NCBI GenBank assembly: GCA_019638385.1
Contig: JAHBTW010000009.1
Coordinates: 62,001-126,000, forward strand
Source: Saprospiraceae bacterium
GTDB taxonomy: Bacteria > Bacteroidota > Bacteroidia > Chitinophagales > Saprospiraceae
Length of the DNA: 64,000 nt
Direction of reading: 5' to 3'
This document shows positions 16,808 to 25,504 of this stretch, piece after piece. Under the pieces are notes generated by a model that saw only the letters and a list, made by a program, of their open reading frames with translations, was not told the origin of the DNA and did not search any database. A program made the position numbers and the translations under genes. Position 1 is the first letter of the stretch, and every line of letters begins with the position of its first letter.

Positions 16808-19312
16808 ATGCCGCCAACTGAAACATTTCATCCCACATTTCCCACCCGCACCTTTGTCACGGTCGTGTTGCCGTTGGCGGCGCCCAGGGCATTTACTTAT
16901 TATGTGCCGGAGGAATTGGTGGAGCGGGTCCAGTTTGGCGTGCGGGTAGAAGTGCCTTTCGGCAGAACCTCGGCGGCGGGCAGCGCGGGCAAGCTCTATT
17001 CGGCTTTGGTGATAGAAGTACACAATCGCCCACCCGAAGGCTATCAGCCCAAAGAAATACTGGAAGTGCTCGACGAGCGCCCGCTCATTCATCCCACCCA
17101 AATTGAGCTTTGGCAATGGATGGCCGCTTATTACTGCTGTACCCTCGGCGAAGTGATGCACGCCGCCTTGCCCTCGCACCTCAAGCTCGTCGGCGAAACC
17201 AAACTCGTGCTCAGCCCTCTGCACGACGGCGACCACTCCGGCCTCAGCGACAGTGAGTACCTCATTGCGGAAGCGCTCAGCATTCAGGAAACCATCACCA
17301 TTGACGAGGTGCGCGGCATCCTCGACCGCAAAACCGTGTATCCCGTCATCAAAAGTCTGTTAGAAAAAAGAATCATTTACCTCAAAGAAGACCTGCAGGA
17401 AAAATACCGCTCCAAAACGGTGGTATGCGTGGAGTTGGCCGAGCCGTACGCCTCCGACCCGGCCCTGCTGCACGAAGCCTTCGAGCGCGTGAGCCGCTCT
17501 TCCCGACAGGAAGCGGCGCTCATGGCCTATATCCAACTATCTAAAACAAAACCCTTTGTGCTTCGGCAAGACATTTGCGAGATGGCGCAAACCGAAAACG
17601 CCGCAGTGAACGCCATTGCCCAAAAGGGCATTTTTCGCCTCTTCGACCGCGAGGTGAGCCGCATCGGCAGCTACGAAGAGGAAACCTTGGACATGGAAAC
17701 CTCTTCTCCCCGGCAGGAAAAAGCGCTGGCCGAAGTGCGCGCCCTTTTTGCCCACAAACAAACGGTGCTCCTGCACGGCGTCACCGGCTCCGGCAAAACA
17801 AAAGTATATATGGAGCTGATTCGCGAGGTGACGGAGCGCGGCGGACAAGCCCTCTATCTCCTGCCCGAAATTGCGCTCACCACCCAACTCACGGCCCGGC
17901 TTCAGCGATTCTTCGGCGATGACATCGCGGTGTATCATTCCAAACTCAACCACAACGAGCGCGTGGAAATATGGAATGCCGTGCTCGCCGGTAAACCCGT
18001 AGTGATGGGCGCCCGTTCGGCGCTGTTTCTGCCTTTCGGCAAACTCGAATTGGTCATTGTGGACGAGGAGCACGATCCTTCGTTCAAACAAAACGACCCC
18101 GCGCCCCGCTACAACGGCCGCGATACTGCCGTGTATCTGGCCCACCTGCACCAGGCCAAAGTACTGATGGGCACCGCCACGCCCTCTATTGAATCGTACA
18201 ACAATGCCCTGAGCGGAAAATACGGTCTCGTGGAAATGCCGGAGCGGTTCGGCGGCATACAAATGCCGGATATACAGCTTATTGATGCTAAGCAGGAGAT
18301 CAAGCAGCGAAAAATGCAATCGCATTTCACCACCGCCCTCATTAACGAACTCAAGGCTGCCGTGGAGCGCGGCGAGCAGGCCATCCTCTTCCAGAACCGC
18401 CGGGGCTATGCCCCCACCTACCGCTGTTTTTCCTGCGGCTGGCACGCCGAATGCATCCATTGCGACGTGAGCCTCACCTACCACAAGCACAGCAACCAAC
18501 TCAAATGCCACTATTGCGGCTACCACAGCAAGTTGCCCCCGGAGTGCCCGGCTTGCGGCAACAAACAACTCAGCCTCTTCGGGTTCGGCACCGAAAAAAT
18601 TGAGGATGAAATCAAAATTTATCTCCCCGAAGGCCGTATCAGTCGCATGGATTTAGACACTGCCCGCACCCGCAACGCACACGCTACCATCATCAACGAT
18701 TTTGAAGAACGCCGCTTCGACATTCTCGTGGGCACGCAAATGGTGACCAAGGGCCTTGATTTTGAAAACGTGGGCGTGGTGGGCGTCCTCAGCGCCGATC
18801 AGTTGTTGCAGTTTCCCGATTTCCGCTCCTCCGAGCGCGCCTTCCAACTCATGGTACAGGTAGCGGGGCGGGCAGGACGCAAACACAAGCGCGGAAAAGT
18901 GCTCATACAAGCCATGAACACCGCGCACCCCGTGTTACAAGAGGTCATCCGCAACGACTATGCCGGGTTTTACAAACGCGAAATTGCCGAGCGCCGGGCC
19001 TTCAACTATCCGCCCTTTGCGCGGCTCATTCGCATCACGCTCAAGCACAAAAGCGCCGAAACCCTCAATGACGGCGCCCGTATTTTCACCCAAACCCTCC
19101 GGCAGAAACTCGGCGACTGGGTAGTGGGACCGGCCGTGCCCTTTGTATCGCGCGTACGCGGCCAATACCTGCTCGATTATTTGATAAAAATGGATCGCGA
19201 CCTGCGCAAAGCCGCGTACGCCAAAACCTCCATCGAAGAAGCTACGGTAGCCATGCAGACCGCACAGGGCTTCAGCGGCATCCGCGTGACGGTGGATGTG
19301 GACCCGGGTTGA
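16808..19312 (+). CDS. priA: Primosomal protein N' (replication restart helicase)
   Basis: An 834-residue superfamily 2 helicase that restarts stalled replication forks. Visible features: N-terminal DNA-binding region with PLAAPRAFTYYVPEEL, Walker A GVTGSGKT near residue 325, Walker B with IVDEEHD, GTATPSIESY, and the PriA-specific zinc-binding cysteines in CFSCGWHAECIHCD and CHYCG...CPACG (about 539-580) inserted between the helicase lobes. The end contains the QVAGRAGR motif VI. ATG at 16808 starts MPPTETFHP; upstream codons overlap the repeat element and were excluded. Confidence 0.95.
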   Translation: MPPTETFHPTFPTRTFVTVVLPLAAPRAFTYYVPEELVERVQFGVRVEVPFGRTSAAGSAGKLYSALVIEVHNRPPEGYQPKEILEVLDERPLIHPTQIELWQWMAAYYCCTLGEVMHAALPSHLKLVGETKLVLSPLHDGDHSGLSDSEYLIAEALSIQETITIDEVRGILDRKTVYPVIKSLLEKRIIYLKEDLQEKYRSKTVVCVELAEPYASDPALLHEAFERVSRSSRQEAALMAYIQLSKTKPFVLRQDICEMAQTENAAVNAIAQKGIFRLFDREVSRIGSYEEETLDMETSSPRQEKALAEVRALFAHKQTVLLHGVTGSGKTKVYMELIREVTERGGQALYLLPEIALTTQLTARLQRFFGDDIAVYHSKLNHNERVEIWNAVLAGKPVVMGARSALFLPFGKLELVIVDEEHDPSFKQNDPAPRYNGRDTAVYLAHLHQAKVLMGTATPSIESYNNALSGKYGLVEMPERFGGIQMPDIQLIDAKQEIKQRKMQSHFTTALINELKAAVERGEQAILFQNRRGYAPTYRCFSCGWHAECIHCDVSLTYHKHSNQLKCHYCGYHSKLPPECPACGNKQLSLFGFGTEKIEDEIKIYLPEGRISRMDLDTARTRNAHATIINDFEERRFDILVGTQMVTKGLDFENVGVVGVLSADQLLQFPDFRSSERAFQLMVQVAGRAGRKHKRGKVLIQAMNTAHPVLQEVIRNDYAGFYKREIAERRAFNYPPFARLIRITLKHKSAETLNDGARIFTQTLRQKLGDWVVGPAVPFVSRVRGQYLLDYLIKMDRDLRKAAYAKTSIEEATVAMQTAQGFSGIRVTVDVDPG

Positions 19313-19603
19313 AAGCATTGAACTTTGAATACCGTATTTCAGGTATAGACAGTTTTTTGAAATGCTCAATGACCAAATCTCCAAACCGATCCCACATTGA
19401 TACCTGCCACCAAACTTTGCACTCCTGTTCATTGGACTGGTGTGCTACAATGAATTTGTGTTGGGCGCGAGGCGTGAATAAGTTGCCCGGTTTCGGCGAG
19501 CCGCACTTTGGTAAGTTATTCGCGATGCGTTCCTCGATTAAAAAACTCCTCCGAAATAGGGGTACCCTCCCCTTGGCCGCATCCTGTGTTCAGCAATGCT
19601 AAT
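19313..19603. other. Intergenic stretch upstream of the FecR gene
   Basis: A 291-base gap where an ECF sigma factor gene would normally be found. No frame on either strand has sigma-70 region 2 or 4 motifs; small open frames here have no recognisable features. No strong promoter or hairpin is evident. Confidence 0.5.
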
Positions 19604-20617
19604 ATGAGGGACGCAAATATTCAAATAGAAAAAATCGGCCGCTACTTAGCCGGTGAAATGTCGCCGGAAGAAGAGGCTGTTTTGATGGACTGGGTAAGCC
19701 GTACCCCGGCCAACGAGGAGTTCTTTGAAGAAATGAAAAATCTGTGGCAAACCGCCGGCGACTACCATCCGCAACCGCAAGTGGATACGACCGATGCCTG
19801 GCGTCGCTTTGAAGAAACGCTAGGCGAAACCGCCGCCCCGCCGCCTGCAGCCAAAGTGCGAAAAATGACCGGCCTGCGCGCACTGCTCCGCATCGCCGCC
19901 ATACTGATACCGGCTGCACTGGTATTGTGGTGGCTCAACGACGACCATAGCCCGGCGGTCGCAACAGAATTAATTCAGGCCCGCACCGAACAAGACGAAC
20001 GCCGGGAACTGACCCTTCCCGACGGCAGCGTGGTGCTGCTCAACCAATTGTCAGAACTCACATTCCACGAAAATGACGCAGAGCGCTTCGTCACCCTGCA
20101 CGGCGAGGCATTCTTTGACGTACAGCGCAAAGAAGGCAAGCCCTTCATTATCCAAAGCGGGGACGCGCGTATTTCGGTGCTGGGCACTTCCTTCAACGTG
20201 CGCGCCTACCCCGGCGAAGAGCGGGTAGAAGTGAGCGTAAGTACCGGAAAAGTGCAGGTGGAAGCCGTTCCGGCGCCCGAACAAAAAAAGGTGCTGGAAG
20301 CCGGGCAGGCTGCCGTCCTGCAAAACGAAACGCATGCCGTTGATTTGGTGGAAACGATCGCTGCCAATGCCGATGCCTGGAAAACCCGCCGCCTCCGTTT
20401 TGAAGAAAACACCCTCGCAGAGGTGGCGAGTACTTTGGAGCGCTACTTCGGCGTGCCGGTTCGCTTCGACGATCCCGCACTGGGGCGCTGCCGGTTCAGC
20501 GGCGAATACGATGACCCAAACTTGGAGGACATCACCCGCGCCCTCGCTTTTGCGATGGACCTGAAAATGGAAGTCAACTCTTCCGGCTACCGGTTCAGCG
20601 GGGAAGGATGTAATTGA
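19604..20617 (+). CDS. FecR family anti-sigma factor
   Basis: A 337-residue inner-membrane protein. The cytoplasmic part (1-90) contains IGRYLAGEMSPEEEAVLMDWV, the usual FecR N-terminal helix set; one membrane span follows at about 91-108 (LLRIAAILIPAALVLWWL); the periplasmic FecR domain starts at ELTLPDGSVVLLNQLSELTF and includes GEAFFDVQRKEGKPFII and VLGTSFNVRAY; the last 85 residues are a DUF4974-like module. Such proteins hold an ECF sigma factor inactive until an outer-membrane protein with an STN domain signals. The gene's stop lies 17 bases before the next start, which encodes an STN protein. No sigma gene precedes it. Confidence 0.88.
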   Translation: MRDANIQIEKIGRYLAGEMSPEEEAVLMDWVSRTPANEEFFEEMKNLWQTAGDYHPQPQVDTTDAWRRFEETLGETAAPPPAAKVRKMTGLRALLRIAAILIPAALVLWWLNDDHSPAVATELIQARTEQDERRELTLPDGSVVLLNQLSELTFHENDAERFVTLHGEAFFDVQRKEGKPFIIQSGDARISVLGTSFNVRAYPGEERVEVSVSTGKVQVEAVPAPEQKKVLEAGQAAVLQNETHAVDLVETIAANADAWKTRRLRFEENTLAEVASTLERYFGVPVRFDDPALGRCRFSGEYDDPNLEDITRALAFAMDLKMEVNSSGYRFSGEGCN

Positions 20618-20634
20618 TAAACACAAAAAACCAA

Positions 20635-22275
20635 ATGAAAAAGGCTCGATTTTTGCCGCTGTTGCTGTTGCTTCAGGCCCTTGCGCCGGAAGCGGCTGCG
20701 CAAATGCTCGAGCAACGCATCAGCGTACAATATGCCAACACATCTATCTCCGACGTGCTGTCGGGCATCAGCAAGGGCTATGGGACGCGCTTTGCGTACA
20801 GCAGCGACTTCGTACCGGTGAGCCGCCGGGTGAGCGTGACGGCGCGCAACGAACCGCTGCGTCAGGTGCTGGATCGCATTTTTGAAGATCAGCCGGTACA
20901 ATATGCCGACATCAACGGGCAGGTCGTACTAAAAGTGGATCGCAGACAATTGGGGCAATTGGACCTCCCCAAAGCCAAGCCGGTGCAGACCAGTCCGCTC
21001 TATCCGCAGGCCCTGAGCCGGGAGGAACTCGCCGCGCTAAAACGGCAGCGTGAGCGCTGGGAATACATGGCCGCCATTGAGTTGCGCAGGGCTGAACGAT
21101 TGGAAGGCGGCGCCTCCGCTCCTCCCGTCATGCCCCAGCCCGTACCGGTTCTTCCCGCAGGAAGTGCGGAAGATGAATTGACCCATCGGTTGGCCCAAAT
21201 TTCCCTGCTGCCGCTCATCGGCACCAATGCCCTGCGCAGCATGGAGATCACCAACAACCTGTCGCTGAATGTATTATGGGGCGTCAGCGGCGGACTTTCC
21301 GGGTTAGAGATCGGGGGCTTCGGCAATACCGTACTGGGCGATGTGACCGGCCTGCAAGTGGCCGGCATCGGCAACATAGTGGGCGGAGACGTCGTCGGCA
21401 CACAGGTCAGCGGTTTGTTCAACATCGGATCGGGCCGGGTGCAGGGCGTGCAGGCCGCCGGTTTGTTTAATCTGGCCGGCGACATAGACGCGGTGCAGGC
21501 AGCGAGCTTGTTCAACATCGCTTCCGGAAAAATGACCGGCGTGCAGGCGGCAGGGTTGTTCAACATTGCCGGCGGCGGGGCCGACGGATACCAGGGCAGC
21601 AGTTTGTTCAACATCAGCAACGGCAATACGAGAGCGCAAACGGCAGCGCTGTTCAACGTGGCCCATGATGTGAATAATGCACAGGTGTCTTTGCTCTTCA
21701 ACCGCGCCAAACGGGTGGACGGCTTCCAGTTTGCCATCGTCAATATAGCGGATACGGTGGCCGGCGTGCCCATCGGGTTGTTCAACTTCGTCCGGCATGG
21801 CTACAACCGGGTGGAAATTGCCACCACCGAATCGTTTTACGCCAACCTCGGCTTCAAGTTCGGCGCGCATTCTTTTTACAACATCCTGCAAGTAGGCGCC
21901 CGCTGGGAGTCGCTGCGTTCGCCTACGCTCGACGGTTTGTATTGGGGGGTAGGATACGGATTCGGTACCACGACATCGCTCAACCGCCGGATGTTGCTCA
22001 ATACCGAACTATTGGCCACGCACGTCAATGAGGAAGAGCGCTGGACGCGATCGCTCAACCTGCTGGGACAACTGCGGTTCACGTTCGACTTCAGGGTCAG
22101 TTCCAATCTCAGCTTTTTTGCCGGCCCTTCGGCCAACCTGATGCTCACCCGCCGCTACGATCCCGACACCGGGCAATACGGCTCCGGTCTGCCGCCCGAA
22201 ACAATGTGGGAGGGCCGTATCGGCAATGCGCAGGGCCAGGGCTGGATCGGCTTTACGGCGGGCATTCGGATGTGA
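20635..22275 (+). CDS. STN-domain protein with 15-16-residue surface repeats (LA_2272-like)
   Basis: A 546-residue exported protein. Signal peptide 1-23; STN domain about 30-100 (ISVQYANTSISDVLSGISKG, then FEDQPVQYADINGQVVL). Residues about 220-390 consist of roughly eleven short repeats with the core AGLFN(I/L), separated by 15-16 residues, as in the LA_2272 surface-repeat family. The last 150 residues are beta-rich and likely a small outer-membrane barrel. Normally the STN domain belongs to a TonB-dependent receptor signalling to FecR; here it is joined to a repeat protein. The start at 20635 (MKKARFLP) gives a normal signal peptide; a TTG 21 bases earlier overlaps the fecR stop. Confidence 0.75.
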   Translation: MKKARFLPLLLLLQALAPEAAAQMLEQRISVQYANTSISDVLSGISKGYGTRFAYSSDFVPVSRRVSVTARNEPLRQVLDRIFEDQPVQYADINGQVVLKVDRRQLGQLDLPKAKPVQTSPLYPQALSREELAALKRQRERWEYMAAIELRRAERLEGGASAPPVMPQPVPVLPAGSAEDELTHRLAQISLLPLIGTNALRSMEITNNLSLNVLWGVSGGLSGLEIGGFGNTVLGDVTGLQVAGIGNIVGGDVVGTQVSGLFNIGSGRVQGVQAAGLFNLAGDIDAVQAASLFNIASGKMTGVQAAGLFNIAGGGADGYQGSSLFNISNGNTRAQTAALFNVAHDVNNAQVSLLFNRAKRVDGFQFAIVNIADTVAGVPIGLFNFVRHGYNRVEIATTESFYANLGFKFGAHSFYNILQVGARWESLRSPTLDGLYWGVGYGFGTTTSLNRRMLLNTELLATHVNEEERWTRSLNLLGQLRFTFDFRVSSNLSFFAGPSANLMLTRRYDPDTGQYGSGLPPETMWEGRIGNAQGQGWIGFTAGIRM

Positions 22276-22279
22276 AAAT

Positions 22280-22338
22280 AAAAATCACTCAACAATCAAA
22301 ACTTCAAAAATCACTCAACAATCAAAACTTCAAAAATC
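22280..22338 (+). repeat. Tandem 26-bp direct repeat ending at a start codon
   Basis: Two identical 26-base copies (22280-22305 and 22306-22331, beginning AAAAATCACTCAACAATC) are followed by the first seven bases of a third, which runs into the ATG at 22339. It fills the gap between the STN and beta-barrel genes. Confidence 0.9.
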
Positions 22339-22923
22339 ATGAAACGACTGTTTATTGCGCTCGCACTTTTGACGGCGGGCTTTACCCTGGAAGCACAGCA
22401 CGAAACCATCTTCGGACGTGGGCGTGTGGTGGGCGGATTCGGCGGCCCCATTGTGGAAATGGGATTGCGGGAAGGCTTCGGCACCAGTATCGGCGGCGGT
22501 GGCGGCATCGTCATCGGCAATGCATTCATCGGCGGCTACGGGTTGGGCGTCATAGACTTGAGAGAATTGCTCGAAAACGACAACATTGACCAGTTGGAAC
22601 TGGGGCACGGAGGCTTTTGGCTCGGATTCTCCTATCCGTCTTACAAGGCCATTCACCTCTACACCAGTGCGCGGATCGGCTGGGGCGCTGTCAATATTCG
22701 CTTTGACGACCCGCGCCGCGCTGATCTCGATCAGGTCTTTGTGGCCACCCCGGAAGTGGGTCTCGAACTCAATCTCACCCGCTGGTTTCGCATCAGCGGC
22801 GCGGCAGGTTATCGCTGGGTGACCGGCACGGCCTCCAACGCGCCTTATACAGACGCCGATTTCAGCGGCCCCATCGCGGCGCTCACCTTCCGCTTCGGAT
22901 GGTTCGGCAACGGACGGTTTTGA
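22339..22923 (+). CDS. Predicted outer-membrane beta-barrel protein
   Basis: A 194-residue exported protein with an 18-residue signal peptide (MKRLFIALALLTAGFTLEA). The rest is rich in glycine and alternating hydrophobic residues (GGFGGPIVEMGLREGFGTSIGGGGGIVIG, shown in part; HLYTSARIGWGAVNI; FFRFGWFG-type ending with phenylalanine), which suits an eight-stranded barrel whose last residue is F. It is not assigned to a named family. It is the third gene of the fecR operon, 63 bases after the STN gene, and its start codon sits inside the end of a tandem repeat. Confidence 0.65.
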   Translation: MKRLFIALALLTAGFTLEAQHETIFGRGRVVGGFGGPIVEMGLREGFGTSIGGGGGIVIGNAFIGGYGLGVIDLRELLENDNIDQLELGHGGFWLGFSYPSYKAIHLYTSARIGWGAVNIRFDDPRRADLDQVFVATPEVGLELNLTRWFRISGAAGYRWVTGTASNAPYTDADFSGPIAALTFRFGWFGNGRF

Positions 22924-22936
22924 TTTTTCAGACATT

Positions 22937-22980
22937 AAGATATTGGGGTATTAAGATATTCGCCCAATATCCCAATATCA
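22937..22980. repeat. Inverted repeat between operon genes
   Basis: GATATTGGG near 22937-22945 is repeated in inverted form as CCCAATATC near 22964-22980, with a second TATTAAGATATT copy between. It may form a hairpin ahead of the GIN-domain gene. Confidence 0.5.
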
Positions 22981-23011
22981 ATGACTTACTCACCCTCAAA
23001 AATCAACAACC

Positions 23012-23743
23012 ATGCAAAAAATCAAATGGATATTCGCGGCGCTCGTCGTCGCAGCGCTCGCTCCCGGATGCTTCATTGACGACGAGGATAATTTTCTGAG
23101 TTGCGTCAACGGCCGGGGACAGATTGTAACGGAAGTGTTTACGCTGCCTGCTTTTGATGCCGTAGAGTTGAATATGTCGGCAGAGGTTTTCATCCGTCAG
23201 GGGCCGGTACAGGAAGTAGAAATAGAGGCGCAGGAAAACATCCTCGACCGCATCAAGCTCACCGTCCGCAATGGCGTGTGGGAAATTGAGCCGGACCGCT
23301 GCCTGCGCGATTTCAGCGATGTGCGCATCTTCATCACCGTACCGGATATTACCCGGTTGGAAGTGAACAGTTCCGGTCGCATTTTCGGTGAAAACACTTT
23401 CAACGTGAACGACATCGAGCTGCGGCTCTCCGGTTCCGGCAACATGGACCTCGCCCTCAACTGCGACGATGTGGATGCGGTGCTTTCCGGCTCCGGCGCC
23501 ATCGCACTGGAAGGAACCGGCGACGAGCTTGACTTCACGCTGAGCGGTTCCGGCAGACTGAAGGCTTTCGGAATGACGGTGCGCGAAGCTGATATTCTCA
23601 TCAGCGGCTCCGGCGATGCAGAAGTGCGGGCCACCGAAAATCTCACCGTACGCATCACCGGCAGCGGGGATGTGTTCTACCGGGGCAATCCGTCGCTCAA
23701 TGTAAACATCACCGGTTCCGGCACGGTGGTGGATGCGAATTAG
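23012..23743 (+). CDS. GIN domain (DUF2807) lipoprotein
   Basis: A 243-residue lipoprotein: the signal peptide ends in a lipobox (LAPGC, cysteine about residue 20). The body is a GIN/DUF2807 auto-transporter-adhesin-head-like beta-helix: it opens with VFTLPAFDAVELNMSAEVFIRQG and then shows repeated SGSG turns (RLSGSGNMDL, LSGSGAIAL, LSGSGRLKA, ISGSGDAEV, ITGSGDVFY, ITGSGTVV), one per helical rung. Function is unknown, although such proteins sit in the envelope. It is the last gene of the fecR cluster, 88 bases after the barrel gene. Confidence 0.88.
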   Translation: MQKIKWIFAALVVAALAPGCFIDDEDNFLSCVNGRGQIVTEVFTLPAFDAVELNMSAEVFIRQGPVQEVEIEAQENILDRIKLTVRNGVWEIEPDRCLRDFSDVRIFITVPDITRLEVNSSGRIFGENTFNVNDIELRLSGSGNMDLALNCDDVDAVLSGSGAIALEGTGDELDFTLSGSGRLKAFGMTVREADILISGSGDAEVRATENLTVRITGSGDVFYRGNPSLNVNITGSGTVVDAN

Positions 23744-23780
23744 CGGCAGCGGAATTTGTCTAAGGGGTTCAACGCATAGA

Positions 23781-23818
23781 AACATAGGCACATAGCGTTT
23801 TGTCTATGTCCCTATGTT
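23781..23818 (+). terminator. Hairpin after the GIN-domain gene
   Basis: AACATAGGCACATAG pairs with CTATGTCCCTATGTT (one mismatch) around an 8-base loop. It lies 38 bases after the stop codon. No clear T-run follows, so a terminator role is only possible. Confidence 0.4.
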
Positions 23819-23921
23819 ACTATGTGTTTCAAAAATATAATTCTGTACATCTGGAATCAAGTTGTGTTTTGATACAGTCTCGCTCCGCTACGGTCCCGAT
23901 TGCATCGGAATAAATAATAGA

Positions 23922-24079
23922 CTTGTTGCGACGGGAATCATCGCGGGTTAAAAATGGCTCTTTTCAACCCACACTGTGCCTTTTTTCGGTCACGTAGCTG
24001 GGCTATGCTCCCTCAAAAAGCCTTCGCGTGGACTGAAAATAGCTCATTTTCCCCATCCTCGCTGACCCGTCGCAACAAG
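23922..24079. mobile_element. MITE-like imperfect palindrome (158 bp)
   Basis: Perfect 14-bp terminal inverted repeats, CTTGTTGCGACGGG at 23922-23935 and its complement at 24066-24079, bound the element. The inner halves also match each other with gaps: AAAATGGCTCTTTTCA on the left against the complement of TGAAAATAGCTCATTTT on the right, and GCCTTTTTTCGG against the complement of an AAAAAGCC stretch, turning around at TAGCTGGGCTA. No coding frame is inside. This fits a miniature inverted-repeat element, though no target duplication was found. Confidence 0.65.
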
Positions 24080-24126
24080 CCTAATGACAGGATGGAGTGG
24101 CGGGCGGTTACACCTCCACCTCGTTT

Positions 24127-24265
24127 TTACAAATGATCGGTAACCACTTTGTAAGTCGGGTCTTCTATTACATTGACGTCAATGATTTCTTCTGCATTTT
24201 TCAGCAGCTTACAACAATCGGGGCTTAAATGCTTCAGATGTATTTTTTTGCCGACTTTATGATAT
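24127..24265 (-). pseudogene. Unidentified C-terminal gene fragment next to the IS element
   Basis: Reading away from the IS on the minus strand, about 45 codons are open: KIHLKHLSPDCCKLLKNA, then EEIIDVNVIEDPTYKVVTDHL and a stop. Composition looks coding and the frame is closed exactly at the IS boundary, so this may be the tail of a gene cut by the insertion. No family recognised. Confidence 0.3.
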
Positions 24266-25489
24266 CAATGGTTCGTAACGATTTTCGGACCGCCCGCAAG
24301 GGCGCGGAAAGTGGATAGAAAAGAAAAAGGGCAAAAGTGTAGGTTTGTGGTACTAAACAAAAACCAACTTTCGCCCTATGAGCATCGAAATACTCACGGA
24401 CGCAATATTGAGAAAGGTGTCGGACGTAGGCAAGTGGCAACGTGATTTTTTGTGTCACTTGTTCAGATTAGCCTTGAGTTTTCGGGGCCGCCTCAATTTT
24501 TTAAACATGGCTCGTCAAGGATGCTACAACGAATTGACCTACCGTAAAAACTTTGCGCGTTGTGTTGATTGGCTGGTGTTCAACGTAGCACTAATAACGA
24601 AGTATATGCTGCCGGAACGCATCGTGGTCTTTGATCCCAGCTACCTGAGTAAAAGCGAAAAACACACTCCCGGTTTGGATCGTTACTGGTCAGGGTGTGC
24701 CCGGAAGGCTAAATGGGGGTTGGAAATCGGAGGGTTTTCTGCGGTGGACATCGTCAATCATACCGCGCTGCATCCGGTTGCGGAACAAACCCTGCCGGCG
24801 AGGGTTGAGAAAAGCGGCTCCTTGTTGGCTTACTATGGCGATTTGGTATGTGAAAAAGCCATTTTGCGTTACCCGTATCTCGGCCCTCGAAAGAGCGGAC
24901 GTGGCCGGCCCACAACATTTGCCGGCAAGGTCAATGTAGGTCAATTGGACGAACAATACTTCACTCCTTGTGCCCTCAGTGATGACGATACGGCCAAAGC
25001 ATTCGAGGCCAAAGTGTATGTCAATGCCTGGAAACAGTGGGCCAAAGTGGTGGTCGCCCATTACTATGACGACAAGCAAAAACTCAAAAGCGTCAAGATG
25101 TATGCTTGTAGCTTGACCACCGTGTCCGGAGCCGAAGTCTGGCTATATTATCAATCCAGGTTCCAGTCCGAATTTCTGTTCCGCGATGCCAAACAACATA
25201 CTGGCCTGGAGCATTGCCAAAGCCGTCAACAGAAATCCTTACACTTTCACTTCAATCTCTCTTTATCCGCCGTTTCTATTGCCAAGGTACTGCATTGGTT
25301 TCGACTGCCCGCTGACCAACGAGGCCCCTTCTCCATGACCGACATCAAAACTCAATATTTCAATGAACTTTTGTTGGAACGATTTTTTGCAGCGTATGGA
25401 ATTGAACCGCACAACGCAAAAAATATACCCGCTTACAAAACATTATTTGATTTCGGCAAAATTGCCGCTTGAATCGTTACGAACCATTG
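24266..25489 (+). mobile_element. IS4-superfamily insertion sequence, complete (1224 bp)
   Basis: The ends are perfect 17-bp inverted repeats: CAATGGTTCGTAACGAT at 24266-24282 and its reverse complement at 25473-25489. One transposase gene fills the inside. Flanking bases (GATAT on the left, TTCTA on the right) do not match, so no target-site duplication is visible. Confidence 0.9.
24378..25472 (+). CDS. IS4-type DDE transposase
   Basis: A 364-residue transposase that appears intact. The first catalytic aspartate is in VVFDPSYLSKS; the glutamate region carries the exact IS4 signature Y-x2-R-x3-E-x6-K (residues about 258-272, YQSRFQSEFLFRDAK), followed by TGLEHCQSR. The stop codon lies against the right inverted repeat. 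The DDE-fold beta strands are separated by a long insertion with RPTTFAGKVN, as in IS4 members acting on single elements. The start follows an AT-rich leader of about 95 bases inside the element. Confidence 0.92.
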   Translation: MSIEILTDAILRKVSDVGKWQRDFLCHLFRLALSFRGRLNFLNMARQGCYNELTYRKNFARCVDWLVFNVALITKYMLPERIVVFDPSYLSKSEKHTPGLDRYWSGCARKAKWGLEIGGFSAVDIVNHTALHPVAEQTLPARVEKSGSLLAYYGDLVCEKAILRYPYLGPRKSGRGRPTTFAGKVNVGQLDEQYFTPCALSDDDTAKAFEAKVYVNAWKQWAKVVVAHYYDDKQKLKSVKMYACSLTTVSGAEVWLYYQSRFQSEFLFRDAKQHTGLEHCQSRQQKSLHFHFNLSLSAVSIAKVLHWFRLPADQRGPFSMTDIKTQYFNELLLERFFAAYGIEPHNAKNIPAYKTLFDFGKIAA

Positions 25490-25504
25490 TTCTATTTCAT
25501 TACC

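Noticed and set aside
15431..17236. A 601-codon frame on the minus strand
   Set aside because: It overlaps the lysin-like and priA genes in antisense, has no recognisable motif and shows the biased composition of a shadow frame.
24268..25489. Target-site duplication around the IS element
   Set aside because: Bases next to the two ends (GATAT and TTCTA) do not match, even after allowing shifted boundaries.
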